64,000 nucleotides of DNA from Clostridium lacusfryxellense. GTDB lineage: Bacteria; Bacillota; Clostridia; Clostridiales; Clostridiaceae. Where the stretch lies: assembly GCF_018861735.1 (NCBI RefSeq), contig NZ_JAHLEB010000008.1, forward strand, positions 1 through 64,000, given 5' to 3'. Shown here piece by piece: positions 7,808 to 16,872 of this stretch (position 1 is the stretch's first letter; the number at the start of each line of letters is the position of its first letter). Below the pieces are notes generated by a model. The model searched no databases, was not told where the DNA came from, and saw nothing but the letters and a program-made list of their open reading frames with translations. A program made the position numbers and the translations under genes.

Positions 7808-9088
7808 TTAAAATATAAATCCACCTGTGAATACTTGGAATACTTTGACTATTATCCAATTTAAGAAGTTACCACCTAAATCTAAACTTGAAATCATAGT
7901 TGTTCCAGCTGGCATTTTAAACTGCGCCATTTGTGCAATTTGAGTGTGGAACCCAGCAATGTTTGTTGCCATGAGTAATGCAAGTGCCATAACTACAGTT
8001 CCAGATATAACTGAATGAATAATATTGCCCTTTGTTGATCCTACTATAAATGCAACATAAAAACATATTGTAGTTAAATCTCCAAAAGGTAGAACCTTAT
8101 TACCAGGCAATACAACAGCTAAGAATAATGTAATAGGAACTAATACAAGTGCAGTTGCTATAACTGCTGGATGTCCAACTGCAACAGCTGCGTCTAGTCC
8201 TATTGTTAATTTTCTATCTTTACCAAAGTTAGTTTTCTGTAAAAATTCTCTAACTCCTTCTGAGATTGGAATTAAACCTTCCATTAATATTTTAACCATA
8301 CGAGGCATTAAGAACATTACACCGGCCATAATAATACCTAATTGAACACATTTTCCAATATCGTATCCAGCTAGAAATCCAATTAATACACCAAGTACTA
8401 AACCCATCATCATAGGTTCTCCAAAAACACCAAACCTTTTTTGAATGGATTCTGGATCTGCTTTCAAATTCTTTACTCCAGGAATCATTCCTACTACTTT
8501 TGCAACTGGGATACCTATAAGACCACAAGCTGCAGTTGAACCTGTTGGTAATGATACTCCTTCAAGTCCGAAAAATTCTTCAACCATAGGTGCTGTCCAA
8601 TCAGCAATTTTAAGAACTGCAATTTCATATATTACTGCTGCGAGTATTGCAAGTCCCCAATTTCCGTTTGTTAAAACCAGTACTGTTGCTCCTGCTGCTG
8701 TAAAGTGCCAATAATTCCATATATCTATATTAACTACATTTGTAAATTTTAAAAATAATAATATAACGTTTACAAGCATTGCTATTGGTATCATTACCGC
8801 TGCTATTGGAGAAGCCCAACTAATTGCAGCTGCTGCTGGCCAACCAACATCTAATACACTTAAATGTAATCCATATCTGGTTACCATCATTGATGTAGCT
8901 GCTCCTAAATTTTCAGTAAGTAGTCCTATAACTAAATTAATACCTACGAAACCAACTCCGATTGTAATACCTGATTTAAACGATTTCTTAAATCCTAATT
9001 TAAAACAAATTCCCATGATTGTAATTGTAAGTGGTAATATTACTGTCGGTCCTAAACCTAAGATGTATTGAACAACTTTTAGTAACAT
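7808..9088 (-). CDS. PTS transporter subunit IIC, galactitol family
   Basis: This 426-residue integral membrane protein has about ten hydrophobic segments and matches the EIIC-Gat family from its start (LGLGPTVILPLTITIMGICFKLGFKKSFKSG) through FGEPMMMGLVLGVLIGFLAGYD. It forms the membrane channel that transports and helps phosphorylate the incoming polyol. The IIA and IIB subunits are encoded just upstream as separate genes, as in galactitol and arabitol systems. The substrate cannot be read from the sequence. Confidence 0.9.
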   Translation of the reverse strand: MLLKVVQYILGLGPTVILPLTITIMGICFKLGFKKSFKSGITIGVGFVGINLVIGLLTENLGAATSMMVTRYGLHLSVLDVGWPAAAAISWASPIAAVMIPIAMLVNVILLFLKFTNVVNIDIWNYWHFTAAGATVLVLTNGNWGLAILAAVIYEIAVLKIADWTAPMVEEFFGLEGVSLPTGSTAACGLIGIPVAKVVGMIPGVKNLKADPESIQKRFGVFGEPMMMGLVLGVLIGFLAGYDIGKCVQLGIIMAGVMFLMPRMVKILMEGLIPISEGVREFLQKTNFGKDRKLTIGLDAAVAVGHPAVIATALVLVPITLFLAVVLPGNKVLPFGDLTTICFYVAFIVGSTKGNIIHSVISGTVVMALALLMATNIAGFHTQIAQMAQFKMPAGTTMISSLDLGGNFLNWIIVKVFQVFTGGFIF

Positions 9089-9163
9089 GAATTTTCCCCC
9101 TTATATTTAAATTTATTTTTAAAAAACTTTGTAAATAACCGGATTTATATATTAGCTCAAATC

Positions 9164-9451
9164 CTATTCTTTTAGAGCATCTATAATAGCTTGATCTACC
9201 TTTTGTGTATTTATGTTAGTTAAATAATTTATTGCCTTAATTACAGGGATTTTATATGTTCTTGATGCAATTGTTGTTGTAACTAAAAGATCTGCACTAT
9301 CTTCATAACCAGGAACCTCCGAAATTTTACATTGAATAACTCTTGCATTTATATTATTAGCTAGTATTAAATCCTCTACCTTTTTACACACAACTGTTGA
9401 AGTTGCTATTCCAGTACCGCATGCAACCAATACTACTTTTTGCTTATTCAT
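9164..9451 (-). CDS. PTS subunit IIB, galactitol family
   Basis: This 95-residue cytoplasmic protein carries the phosphocysteine loop VACGTGIATSTVV near residue 11, and ends with the IIB-Gat fold (DLLVTTTIASRTYKIPVIKAINYLT). It takes the phosphate from IIA and passes it to the sugar bound by IIC. It lies between the IIA and IIC genes, 29 bases after IIA. Confidence 0.9.
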   Translation of the reverse strand: MNKQKVVLVACGTGIATSTVVCKKVEDLILANNINARVIQCKISEVPGYEDSADLLVTTTIASRTYKIPVIKAINYLTNINTQKVDQAIIDALKE

Positions 9452-9480
9452 AATATTACCTCCGTTAAATTATTTTTATA

Positions 9481-9951
9481 TTAAACACAATCGAATTTTG
9501 ATACTATAGCATACACTTCTTCGCTATCTTTTGCTTCATTCAAGCTCTTTAAAATATCTTCATTTTGAATTAAAAGCATTAGTTGCTGCAACATCATTAT
9601 CTGACTGTGAGGTTCATTTAGAACCATTGCAAATACAACATTGACTTCGACTTGACCATCCCCATCCATATTATTAAATGTTACTGGATGCTTTAATGTT
9701 GCAATCGCTATAGCTGGCTTAATTACATGAATTGCATCAGTATGAGGTATTGCTACATTGTATTCCCCGAGTGTTAAACCAGTTGGAAATTTACTTTCTC
9801 TTTTCACTAAGCCATCATAAAAGGAATCCTTTACATAGTTAGCTTTTAACAACATTTCGGACAAAGCATAAAAAATATCGTCCGTTGTTTTTGCTTCAAG
9901 ATTGCTTATTATTAAATCCTTGTTTAAATATTCATTAATACTTTCTGCCAT
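9481..9951 (-). CDS. PTS subunit IIA, fructose/galactitol (EIIA type 2) family
   Basis: This 156-residue protein has the EIIA type-2 fold with the active histidine in VAIPHTD at about residue 87 and the G(L)TLGEYNVAIPH context. GGGGGAAG precedes the ATG. It accepts phosphate from HPr and is the first gene of the sigma-54-controlled operon, with two -24/-12 promoters 70-190 bases upstream. Confidence 0.9.
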   Translation of the reverse strand: MAESINEYLNKDLIISNLEAKTTDDIFYALSEMLLKANYVKDSFYDGLVKRESKFPTGLTLGEYNVAIPHTDAIHVIKPAIAIATLKHPVTFNNMDGDGQVEVNVVFAMVLNEPHSQIMMLQQLMLLIQNEDILKSLNEAKDSEEVYAIVSKFDCV

Positions 9952-10022
9952 TACACTTCCCCCTTTTGGGTTTAATTTTTAATGATTTTCTTTTGTACTT
10001 ACTCTTTCTACATAATTATTAA

Positions 10023-10038
10023 AGCAATTATCGTGCCA
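10023..10038 (-). promoter_or_regulatory. Sigma-54 promoter, gene-proximal copy
   Basis: On the minus strand this reads TGGCACGATAATTGCT, an exact match to the -24/-12 consensus TGGCAC-N5-TTGC. It lies 72 bases before the IIA start. The GAFTGA-containing activator encoded at 10231-13167 is the obvious partner. Confidence 0.9.
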
Positions 10039-10119
10039 GAAACCTGTTGAAAAAGTAATAGATTGTTTTTTATAAAAAAGATAACCTTACTTACTAACTT
10101 TCCTATATGTAATTATTAA

Positions 10120-10135
10120 AGCAATTGTCGTGCCA
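10120..10135 (-). promoter_or_regulatory. Sigma-54 promoter, distal copy
   Basis: On the minus strand this reads TGGCACGACAATTGCT, again an exact TGGCAC-N5-TTGC match, 97 bases upstream of the proximal copy. Only about 37 bases separate it from the terminator of the activator gene, leaving little room for a separate upstream enhancer site. Confidence 0.85.
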
Positions 10136-10172
10136 GAAACCTGTTGAAAAAATAATGGGTTACATTTTCAAT

Positions 10173-10210
10173 AAAAAAAAGAAGATAAAAGCCTCTACGC
10201 TTCTACCTTC
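10173..10210 (-). terminator. Terminator of the sigma-54 activator gene
   Basis: On the minus strand GAAGGTAGAAGC pairs with GCTTTTATCTTC (G-U pairs allowed) around a 6-base loop, followed by eight T. It isolates the activator gene from the PTS operon downstream. Confidence 0.85.
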
Positions 10211-10230
10211 TAATATATTTTATTAATATA

Positions 10231-13167
10231 TTATTCTTCTAAAAATAAATTAGCAATCTCTTTCGCCGATTTTGCTTGACCTATTTTTCCAATTATTTCT
10301 CCTTTAGAGAATAAATCAAATAATTTCAAAATTATCTCCTTATCATTTTCTTTGATTGCTATCATAATTATTAAATTTGTTTCAATATCATTCTCCCAAG
10401 TTATAGAATGTTTGAGTTTAAAAATAGCTAATGAAGATTTTACAACGCATTCCGGTAATCCATGTGGTATTGCAACATTACCTACAATTATTGTCCCACC
10501 CATCATTTCTCTTTTATATATACTCATTGCATAATTTTCATTAACATTACCTGTCACTTTTAAGAGCTTGGACATCTCATCAATTACATCAACTTTTAAA
10601 AATAGATCATCCCGAATTTGTATGAGTTCTTCATCTATTACATTTGCTAATGGACTAATTACCTTTATTCCCATTAGATTCTTTAACAATCGTTTGCCAT
10701 CTTCTTTTAAAATATCCTGAAATGAAATGAATGGAATCTGTAAAATATCTGGATTTATAGTCCCAACTATTGCAATTATATTATGATCTTCACTAAGCTT
10801 ACGGATTTTATCTTGTGCACTATCTCTGTTCATAATTCCAATTGGAATTATATTTATATTTTCACTCGAGCAATCCATTATATCTTCAAGATATGTCTTG
10901 ATTTTAAGTGCTGTTCCCTCACCTGTTATACATACCGTAATTATTGTCTTTAAATACTTTTTAGTTCCCTTTACCTGACCGACATAGGATTTATCTCCAT
11001 CTAAAGCATCAGCTATTTCGTCCAGATCACTTGTTATCAGTGCACGCCTAACCGCTTCGAGAACCATTACTGTGTCCACTCTACCAATTATCCTTGTAGG
11101 AATTCCTGTCTGTTTAGTAATAATCTCGCCAAAAGTGACTAATGACCCCATATCCACGAGTAACAAACACCCTTTACCTTCATGCACTTTTTTTACTGTT
11201 TCTATTGTTTTTTTAAGTAGTGTTTGAGGACTCTCATCAAGGGACATTTCAATTCCTATAGCGAGGTTTGTTCCTAATAGCTTATTTGATACATCGGCCA
11301 TTCCACAAGCTACGTGACCATGACTTAATACAATTACATTAACTCTACTTATCTCTTGGTCTATAGTAGAAAAGGTTTTTAAATACATAGCTATAAAACC
11401 AACTTCATCTTCTGGTAACTCTATATCTAAACTGTTATTTATCTCTTCAGTAAGTATTTTAGCAACTCTGTATTCATTATGATATTCATTTTTAATATAT
11501 TCTAATTGAGAATTTATAATTATCTTTCCTTTTTTTATACGATCATAAGTAGAATTAAGATGCACTGCTATACAATAATAAAAATTTTCCTTTAAATTCT
11601 TTATATAACTTTTAGCTATGTTAGTTACATTTTCAACAACCCTCAATACTTTTTCATCAACTATATTCTTTAATTCTTCTTTAGAAAAAAATGTATTTGA
11701 CTCTATATTTTTAGCAAATCTATTTAAATCAAACTTCATTTTATTCCATATAATCTTATTTATTTCCTCTTTTTTAAGTCCCTGTTTTTCAAGATGATAA
11801 TATTTTTCTTGTATATTACTATATATTTCATCAGGCAATATATACCTGTCATCTTTTAGCTTATGTGTGCTTACAATTCCAGGATTAACAACTAAATCAT
11901 CATTGCATATATCGTCTGTTATTGAATTCCTGCTTGCAACACTTAATATTCCCAAAGGTACATGATCAGGTAAGTCTGTTATTTCAATAACCACAGCTAA
12001 ATTATTACTTAATGAATTCAAAAACCCTTTCGCACATGCCACCTGTATATCACTTCTTAATTGCCCTATATTACCAGGACAATTATATAAAAGCAAAGAC
12101 CTAATAACATAAAACCTAATAGTAATCTCTTTTCCAACCCTCTGTGCTTCCTGCGAAAAGAAATTTTCAATCAATATGTATCTTTCGCTAATTGGCCTGT
12201 CATTAATAGACGGTAGATCAATTATCATTGGTATTCTTCGACGAAAGGTTAACAACAATGATGATTCTGGATCCTCTGTCGTAGCAGCAGTAATCATAAC
12301 ATTGGCTGTTCTACTATTTTCGGTTTCACCTAGTCTCCTATAATTACCCTTGTCGAGTAAATGAAATAAGATTTCTTGCCCTTCATTAGGTAATCTATGC
12401 ACTTCATCTAAAAATAATATACCACCATTAGCCTTTTCTACTACCCCAATTTTATCAGAATTTGCGCCAGTAAAAGCACCTTTTACATATCCAAATAATT
12501 GAGATAGAAGTAATTGGGGATTCTCCGCATAATCTGCACAATTGAATACTATGAATGGTGCGTTATTATTAAAATTAGAGGAATTAATTGCAAATTTATA
12601 CATAGCTTCTGCAAAAAAACTTTTCCCTACCCCAGAAGGACCAAGTATTAGTGTATGGAGCCCATGTGGTGGATATAAAATTGCTGCTTCCGCTTGCCTT
12701 ATTTGATTCCTGAGTGATCCATGGTATCCTATAATTTCCCTTAAATTATTATTTATATCTTTCTTGTTCAAATTTTCCCCATTACTTAAATTAGTATCAG
12801 TAACATTTTCTACAACTTTTATTATACTTTCCACTGCATTTTCATCATTATCAACTTCGTGCGTCACATCTAAATCAAGTTGCCTTCTTATTTGAGTGGC
12901 AGAGTACCTAGAAACGTCATATCCAATATCCAAAAGTCTTTTACTTAACATATTATCTGATATTAATTTATCATTAGTAATAATTCTTATAATATCATCT
13001 CGCAATATCTCTTCTCTTCTTTGGTTTGAATTAGGTACATTATTTTCTTTTCTAAATTGAGTTATGTATGCTCTAGTTGTATTTACTCTCTTTGCAATAT
13101 CATTATCAGTTAATGGATTTTTTTTGTCTTCAGTTTCAATTAGCTCAAGTATCGTATTTTCAATCAC
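10231..13167 (-). CDS. LevR-like sigma-54-dependent PTS-regulated activator
   Basis: This 978-residue activator has N-terminal HTH-like regions (about 1-100) and an AAA+ domain (about 145-400) with Walker A GPSGVGKS (176-183), GAFTGA (230-235) and Walker B ILFLDE (250-255). A PRD follows (about 500-605, with histidines near 536 and 563). Next come a mannose-type EIIA domain (SHGHVACGM, 615-623) and a IIB-like region with TVCITGEGTA near 745. The last part (about 855-978) is an EIIA type-2 domain with VAIPHG (898-903), where classical LevR has a second PRD. PTS phosphorylation of these sites should tune its activity on the two sigma-54 promoters just downstream. Confidence 0.9.
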   Translation of the reverse strand: MIENTILELIETEDKKNPLTDNDIAKRVNTTRAYITQFRKENNVPNSNQRREEILRDDIIRIITNDKLISDNMLSKRLLDIGYDVSRYSATQIRRQLDLDVTHEVDNDENAVESIIKVVENVTDTNLSNGENLNKKDINNNLREIIGYHGSLRNQIRQAEAAILYPPHGLHTLILGPSGVGKSFFAEAMYKFAINSSNFNNNAPFIVFNCADYAENPQLLLSQLFGYVKGAFTGANSDKIGVVEKANGGILFLDEVHRLPNEGQEILFHLLDKGNYRRLGETENSRTANVMITAATTEDPESSLLLTFRRRIPMIIDLPSINDRPISERYILIENFFSQEAQRVGKEITIRFYVIRSLLLYNCPGNIGQLRSDIQVACAKGFLNSLSNNLAVVIEITDLPDHVPLGILSVASRNSITDDICNDDLVVNPGIVSTHKLKDDRYILPDEIYSNIQEKYYHLEKQGLKKEEINKIIWNKMKFDLNRFAKNIESNTFFSKEELKNIVDEKVLRVVENVTNIAKSYIKNLKENFYYCIAVHLNSTYDRIKKGKIIINSQLEYIKNEYHNEYRVAKILTEEINNSLDIELPEDEVGFIAMYLKTFSTIDQEISRVNVIVLSHGHVACGMADVSNKLLGTNLAIGIEMSLDESPQTLLKKTIETVKKVHEGKGCLLLVDMGSLVTFGEIITKQTGIPTRIIGRVDTVMVLEAVRRALITSDLDEIADALDGDKSYVGQVKGTKKYLKTIITVCITGEGTALKIKTYLEDIMDCSSENINIIPIGIMNRDSAQDKIRKLSEDHNIIAIVGTINPDILQIPFISFQDILKEDGKRLLKNLMGIKVISPLANVIDEELIQIRDDLFLKVDVIDEMSKLLKVTGNVNENYAMSIYKREMMGGTIIVGNVAIPHGLPECVVKSSLAIFKLKHSITWENDIETNLIIMIAIKENDKEIILKLFDLFSKGEIIGKIGQAKSAKEIANLFLEE

Positions 13168-13349
13168 ATTTCATACCTCCCATAACCATTTTGAATTCTA
13201 CATTTAATTGTATTCGATTTCAAATACAGTTTCAATGTAAATATATGTTACAATTAAAAAAAGTATGATTTATCATTAGAAATGAATTCATACTTTTATT
13301 GATTTTCTCTTTCCTAATTCTATATTGTTTTGAAAACTACTAATTATTA

Positions 13350-13425
13350 TGGTGGAGATAGGGGGACTCGAACCCCCGACCTCTTGAATGCCATCCAAGC
13401 GCGCTCCCAACTGCGCCATACCCCC
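13350..13425 (-). tRNA. tRNA-Ala (anticodon GGC)
   Basis: The minus strand folds into a full cloverleaf. The acceptor arm GGGGGTA pairs with TATCTCC and includes the G3-U70 pair that marks alanine tRNAs. The D-stem is GCGC/GCGC, the anticodon loop ATGGCAT gives GGC, and the T-arm is GGGGG-TTCGAGT-CCCCC. The 3' ACCA is encoded. It stands alone between the activator gene and the GreA-like gene. Confidence 0.95.
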
Positions 13426-13584
13426 ATATAGATATCTTGAGAATATTTTATTAATATCCTTAAATAATTATATCACAGATATTCTATAATTTTTATACTC
13501 AAATAAAAATTTCCTTGGAAATATTACTTATTAAAGCGAATCTATCTCACTTGTGCTAAACTATATATTAAAGAAGGTGCCAAA

Positions 13585-14055
13585 ATGAATAATAAACTCA
13601 CTAAAAAAGATGTTGAGGAACTTCAAAAGGAATTTGATTATCGTAAAGGTCCATTAACAATGGAAATTGCTCATGAAAAGATGATAGCTGCAGCCCATGG
13701 TGATAGAAGTGAAAATGCTGAATATAAAGCTGCTAAAACAAGTATGTACGAAAACTTCAGAAGAATGGGTTATTTAATAAAAATGATTAGATCTGCCCAG
13801 ATTATAGATGATATTATTGATAATACTAAAGGTGCAAATATAGGTAATAAGCTAACAATAAAATTTGAAGGAAGTGATGACATAGAAGAAATAGAGCTTG
13901 TTACAACATTACAAGTAGATATATTAAAAGGCAAGTACAGTATTGAATCACCAATAGGAAAAGTATTATTCGGAAAAACAATAGGATCTATAGTTGATGT
14001 TGGATCACCTGATGGGAATTATAAAATAGAGCTAATTAACATATCTAAAAATTGA
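13585..14055 (+). CDS. Transcription elongation factor GreA family protein
   Basis: This 156-residue protein has the GreA coiled-coil tip motif GDRSENAEYKAAK (residues 39-51), whose acidic residues stimulate transcript cleavage by paused RNA polymerase. The C-terminal FKBP-like domain follows (YSIESPIGKVLFGKTIGSIVDV). The sequence departs from typical GreA at the N terminus and around the tip (GDR for GDL), so it may be a second, specialised paralogue. AAGAAGG precedes the ATG. Confidence 0.85.
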   Translation: MNNKLTKKDVEELQKEFDYRKGPLTMEIAHEKMIAAAHGDRSENAEYKAAKTSMYENFRRMGYLIKMIRSAQIIDDIIDNTKGANIGNKLTIKFEGSDDIEEIELVTTLQVDILKGKYSIESPIGKVLFGKTIGSIVDVGSPDGNYKIELINISKN

Positions 14056-14088
14056 TATTCCCCCGAACTATAAGTCCGAGGGAATATC
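14054..14088. terminator. Hairpin between the convergent greA-like and GGDEF-EAL genes
   Basis: GATATTCCC (14054-14062) pairs with GGGAATATC (14080-14088), with further CG pairs inside. It overlaps the greA-like stop codon and lies just before the end of the convergent gene. T-rich sequence follows within 12 bases on the plus strand, so it probably serves the greA-like gene. Confidence 0.65.
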
Positions 14089-14095
14089 AAACAGC

Positions 14096-16549
14096 CTATT
14101 TTTTTAACATTAATTCTTCTATTCGACTCGCCGGCATTGGTTTGTAGTAATAATAACCTTGTATTTCATCACACATTTCATCTCTTAGGAAATCTAATTG
14201 TTCTTTTGTTTCCACACCTTCTGCAATTACTTTTAATCCTAGATTTTTAGCTAATGAAATTATAACCCTAATAATTGCTTCATCTTTCTTGTCTATGTTT
14301 ATTCCTTTAACAAATGACATATCTATTTTTATTTTATCCACTGGTAATTGTTTAATATAGTTTAGAGAAGAATATTCCGTTCCAAAATCATCTATTGCAA
14401 TTTTTACCCCAAGTTGTTTTATTTGTTTTAATGATTCGATGATATACTCTGTTTCCTTCATAATTATATTTTCTGTTATTTCAAGTTCTAAATCTTTTGG
14501 ATCTAAACCCGTTTCATTTAATATTTTAACAATATCTTCAATTATTCTTATATTTTGAAACTGATTTACCGATAGATTAACCGCTATTGGAACATTTAAA
14601 ATACCTCTATCTTGCCATTCTTTGTTTTGACTACAAGCGCGTTTAATTACCCATTCACCAATCGGCAATATCAAACCTGTTTTTTCAGCAATGTGTATAA
14701 AACTTCCTGGATTCACCATACCGAGTTCTGAGTTATTCCATCTTATTAATGCTTCTAACCCAATAATTTGACCTGATAATATATTTACTTGAGGTTGATA
14801 GTATAGTTCTAATTCATTTCTCTCTATAGCTCTATATAAATCTTTCGTTAACTTCATTTCTTCAACCAAACTATTTTTAATAAGTGTTGTACATAGCTCA
14901 AATTTATTTCTACCTTTTTCTTTTGCACTATACATTGCAATATCAGCATTTTTTATTAATGTCTCTACGTCATTTCCATCTATAGGATAAATGGCGCCAC
15001 CAATACTAGTAGTCATATACAAATCATTGTTATCTATTTTGAATGATTCATCAAACATATTAAGAATTTTTTCTGCAACTCTTTTAACGTGAAATTCGGT
15101 TTCTATATTCGGAATTAAGATAAGAAACTCGTCACCGCCAACTCTGCAAACAGTATCACTTTCCCTTAATATATCAACCAACCTCTTTGAAACCATTCTC
15201 AAAAGTTCATCGCCATTAGAATGTCCCATTGTGTCGTTTATCCTTTTAAAAGAATCCAAATCAAGAAATAGCACCCCTAGTGCTTTCCCATTGCTAAATG
15301 CGTCAAAGATACACTGATTTAATCTATCAATGAATAATCTTCTATTTGGTAGACCTGTTAAATAATCGTAATAAGCTAGTTTTTTAATTTTTTCTTCCAT
15401 TACTATACGAACATTTATTTGTTGCTCTAACTCTTTATTAGAATTACTTAGCTCACTAGTTCTTTCCTTAACTTTTATCTCAAGCTCATCATAAGACTTT
15501 ACTAATTTTTTTTCGACTAACTTAATTTCTGAAATATCCTGAAATATACACACAATTCCTAATGAATCTCCCCATTCATCTTCTAAAATTGATGAAGATA
15601 GAAGAACCGGTAATTTATTATTGTTACTTTGCACAATTTCAATTTCCAAACTACTACAATTTGTTAGTTTTGATAAATCTATAGTCTCCGAGAACAAATC
15701 ACTTATCAATTTATCCTTAATTTGATTTTTTTTAAAACCTAATAATTTAAGGGCACCATTGTTAATGTTTTTTATAATACCTTCATGATTAGCAATAATT
15801 AATCCCTCACTCATTATTTTCAAAACCTCTAAAGCGAAATTTTCAGGATTAAGGTCCATTAGTTTATATTTTTTTATAGAATACCATATTCCAATAATGG
15901 GTATTCCAATTAAAATAATACCAACTGAAGGCATAAATGGTCTTGTAAATATTGGAATCAGAATATCCGTAGTTCCACCTAATATTATTGTTATTAATAT
16001 GGTAATTAATATAAGTTTTGCCTGTTTTCTTTCCCTTATAATTTTTGAATTTTTCCACCATGTAACGAGAAAAAATATTACTGTTATCATATAAGTAAAA
16101 TAATATAGGTTGTAAAAATTTGTCCACATAAATCCTTTATCTGTTGAAGCAATATAAACCCACCCTAAATTTGTTCTCACAAAATTTTGCGATGTTTCAG
16201 GTTGAAAAACATACAAATATAATGCCAGTAAAGCAGGAAAATAAATAATTAAATATGCAAATCGCTTTTCTATTATGTGTTCTTTATCTGTTAATATGAT
16301 AACATAATGTAAAAATAAGCAATAAAAAGTTGTCCACGAATATGTAGAATATAGATAGAAATCACTTGCAGTTTTTGCATCATTAGATCCATTCATTAAA
16401 GCGGTCATGAATGCCCAATAGGCTAAATTCATACAACTTATAGTAAATAATTTGTTTAATTTATTCTTTGAATCATTAAAAAATGTAAATATACCTAATA
16501 TTAGATATGTTATCCCGCACAAAAGATATAAAGTTGTTAAAACAACCAT
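14096..16549 (-). CDS. Membrane GGDEF-EAL protein with PAS domain
   Basis: This 817-residue c-di-GMP enzyme has an N-terminal region with about seven membrane segments (1-225), like the 7TM histidine-kinase sensor domain. It continues with a PAS domain (about 235-345), a coiled coil, a GGDEF domain (about 390-550) and an EAL domain (about 560-810). The GGDEF motif VGGDEF (470-475) is intact and has an RxxD inhibitory site at 462-465. The EAL domain keeps its main catalytic residues: EALIRW, NLSVNQF, EITEN, IDDFG, KIKID and AEGVE. Both synthesis and hydrolysis are therefore possible. It is a single-gene unit with GGAGGAG before the ATG. Confidence 0.92.
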   Translation of the reverse strand: MVVLTTLYLLCGITYLILGIFTFFNDSKNKLNKLFTISCMNLAYWAFMTALMNGSNDAKTASDFYLYSTYSWTTFYCLFLHYVIILTDKEHIIEKRFAYLIIYFPALLALYLYVFQPETSQNFVRTNLGWVYIASTDKGFMWTNFYNLYYFTYMITVIFFLVTWWKNSKIIRERKQAKLILITILITIILGGTTDILIPIFTRPFMPSVGIILIGIPIIGIWYSIKKYKLMDLNPENFALEVLKIMSEGLIIANHEGIIKNINNGALKLLGFKKNQIKDKLISDLFSETIDLSKLTNCSSLEIEIVQSNNNKLPVLLSSSILEDEWGDSLGIVCIFQDISEIKLVEKKLVKSYDELEIKVKERTSELSNSNKELEQQINVRIVMEEKIKKLAYYDYLTGLPNRRLFIDRLNQCIFDAFSNGKALGVLFLDLDSFKRINDTMGHSNGDELLRMVSKRLVDILRESDTVCRVGGDEFLILIPNIETEFHVKRVAEKILNMFDESFKIDNNDLYMTTSIGGAIYPIDGNDVETLIKNADIAMYSAKEKGRNKFELCTTLIKNSLVEEMKLTKDLYRAIERNELELYYQPQVNILSGQIIGLEALIRWNNSELGMVNPGSFIHIAEKTGLILPIGEWVIKRACSQNKEWQDRGILNVPIAVNLSVNQFQNIRIIEDIVKILNETGLDPKDLELEITENIIMKETEYIIESLKQIKQLGVKIAIDDFGTEYSSLNYIKQLPVDKIKIDMSFVKGINIDKKDEAIIRVIISLAKNLGLKVIAEGVETKEQLDFLRDEMCDEIQGYYYYKPMPASRIEELMLKK

Positions 16550-16872
16550 TATGTATTCTCCTCCAGTAGTATTTATTTATTATTGATAATATAACTACCC
16601 GAATACTTTTTGGGCAAATATAATTAATTCTAAACTGTATCTTTTTATAATATAATTAATTATCGTACTTATTACACCTAATCTTTAGTTTTTCATAAAA
16701 ATAATTTATATTATATAAGTATACTATTGAATTCAAAAAAACGTAAAGATAATTATTGAAAATTGTCTTCACGTTATTTTTAGATTAATTATATGTAACT
16801 GACAAGAAACTAATTTATTATATAAATATATATTTGGCCCTTTTACCTCAAGTACTTATATTCTCTTACTTA
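16550..16872. other. AT-rich intergenic region with one terminator
   Basis: The 323 bases between the GGDEF-EAL start and the ThiF-like stop are very AT-rich. They hold the terminator at 16733-16775 and presumably the GGDEF-EAL promoter. I see no convincing gene or other structure here. Confidence 0.6.
16733..16775 (-). terminator. Terminator of the acyltransferase/ThiF unit
   Basis: AACGTAAAGATAATT (16740-16754) pairs with AATTGTCTTCACGTT (16761-16775), with G-U or single mismatches at two places. On the minus strand a run of seven T follows. It lies about 100 bases beyond the ThiF-like stop codon. Confidence 0.75.

Larger units (their letters stand above)
10013..10156 (-). repeat. Two 47-bp direct repeats, each holding a sigma-54 promoter
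   Basis: Bases 10013-10059 and 10110-10156 are the same 47-bp sequence with only about two or three differences, offset by 97 bp. Each contains a complete -24/-12 element on the minus strand and the conserved flank TTTTTCAACAGGTTTC upstream of it. The A-rich sequence beyond each copy is also loosely similar, so a tandem duplication of the promoter region is likely. Confidence 0.85.

Noticed and set aside
10013-10156. Two direct repeats considered as a short CRISPR array
   Set aside because: Only two units, no palindromic repeat and no cas genes; each unit is explained by a sigma-54 promoter.
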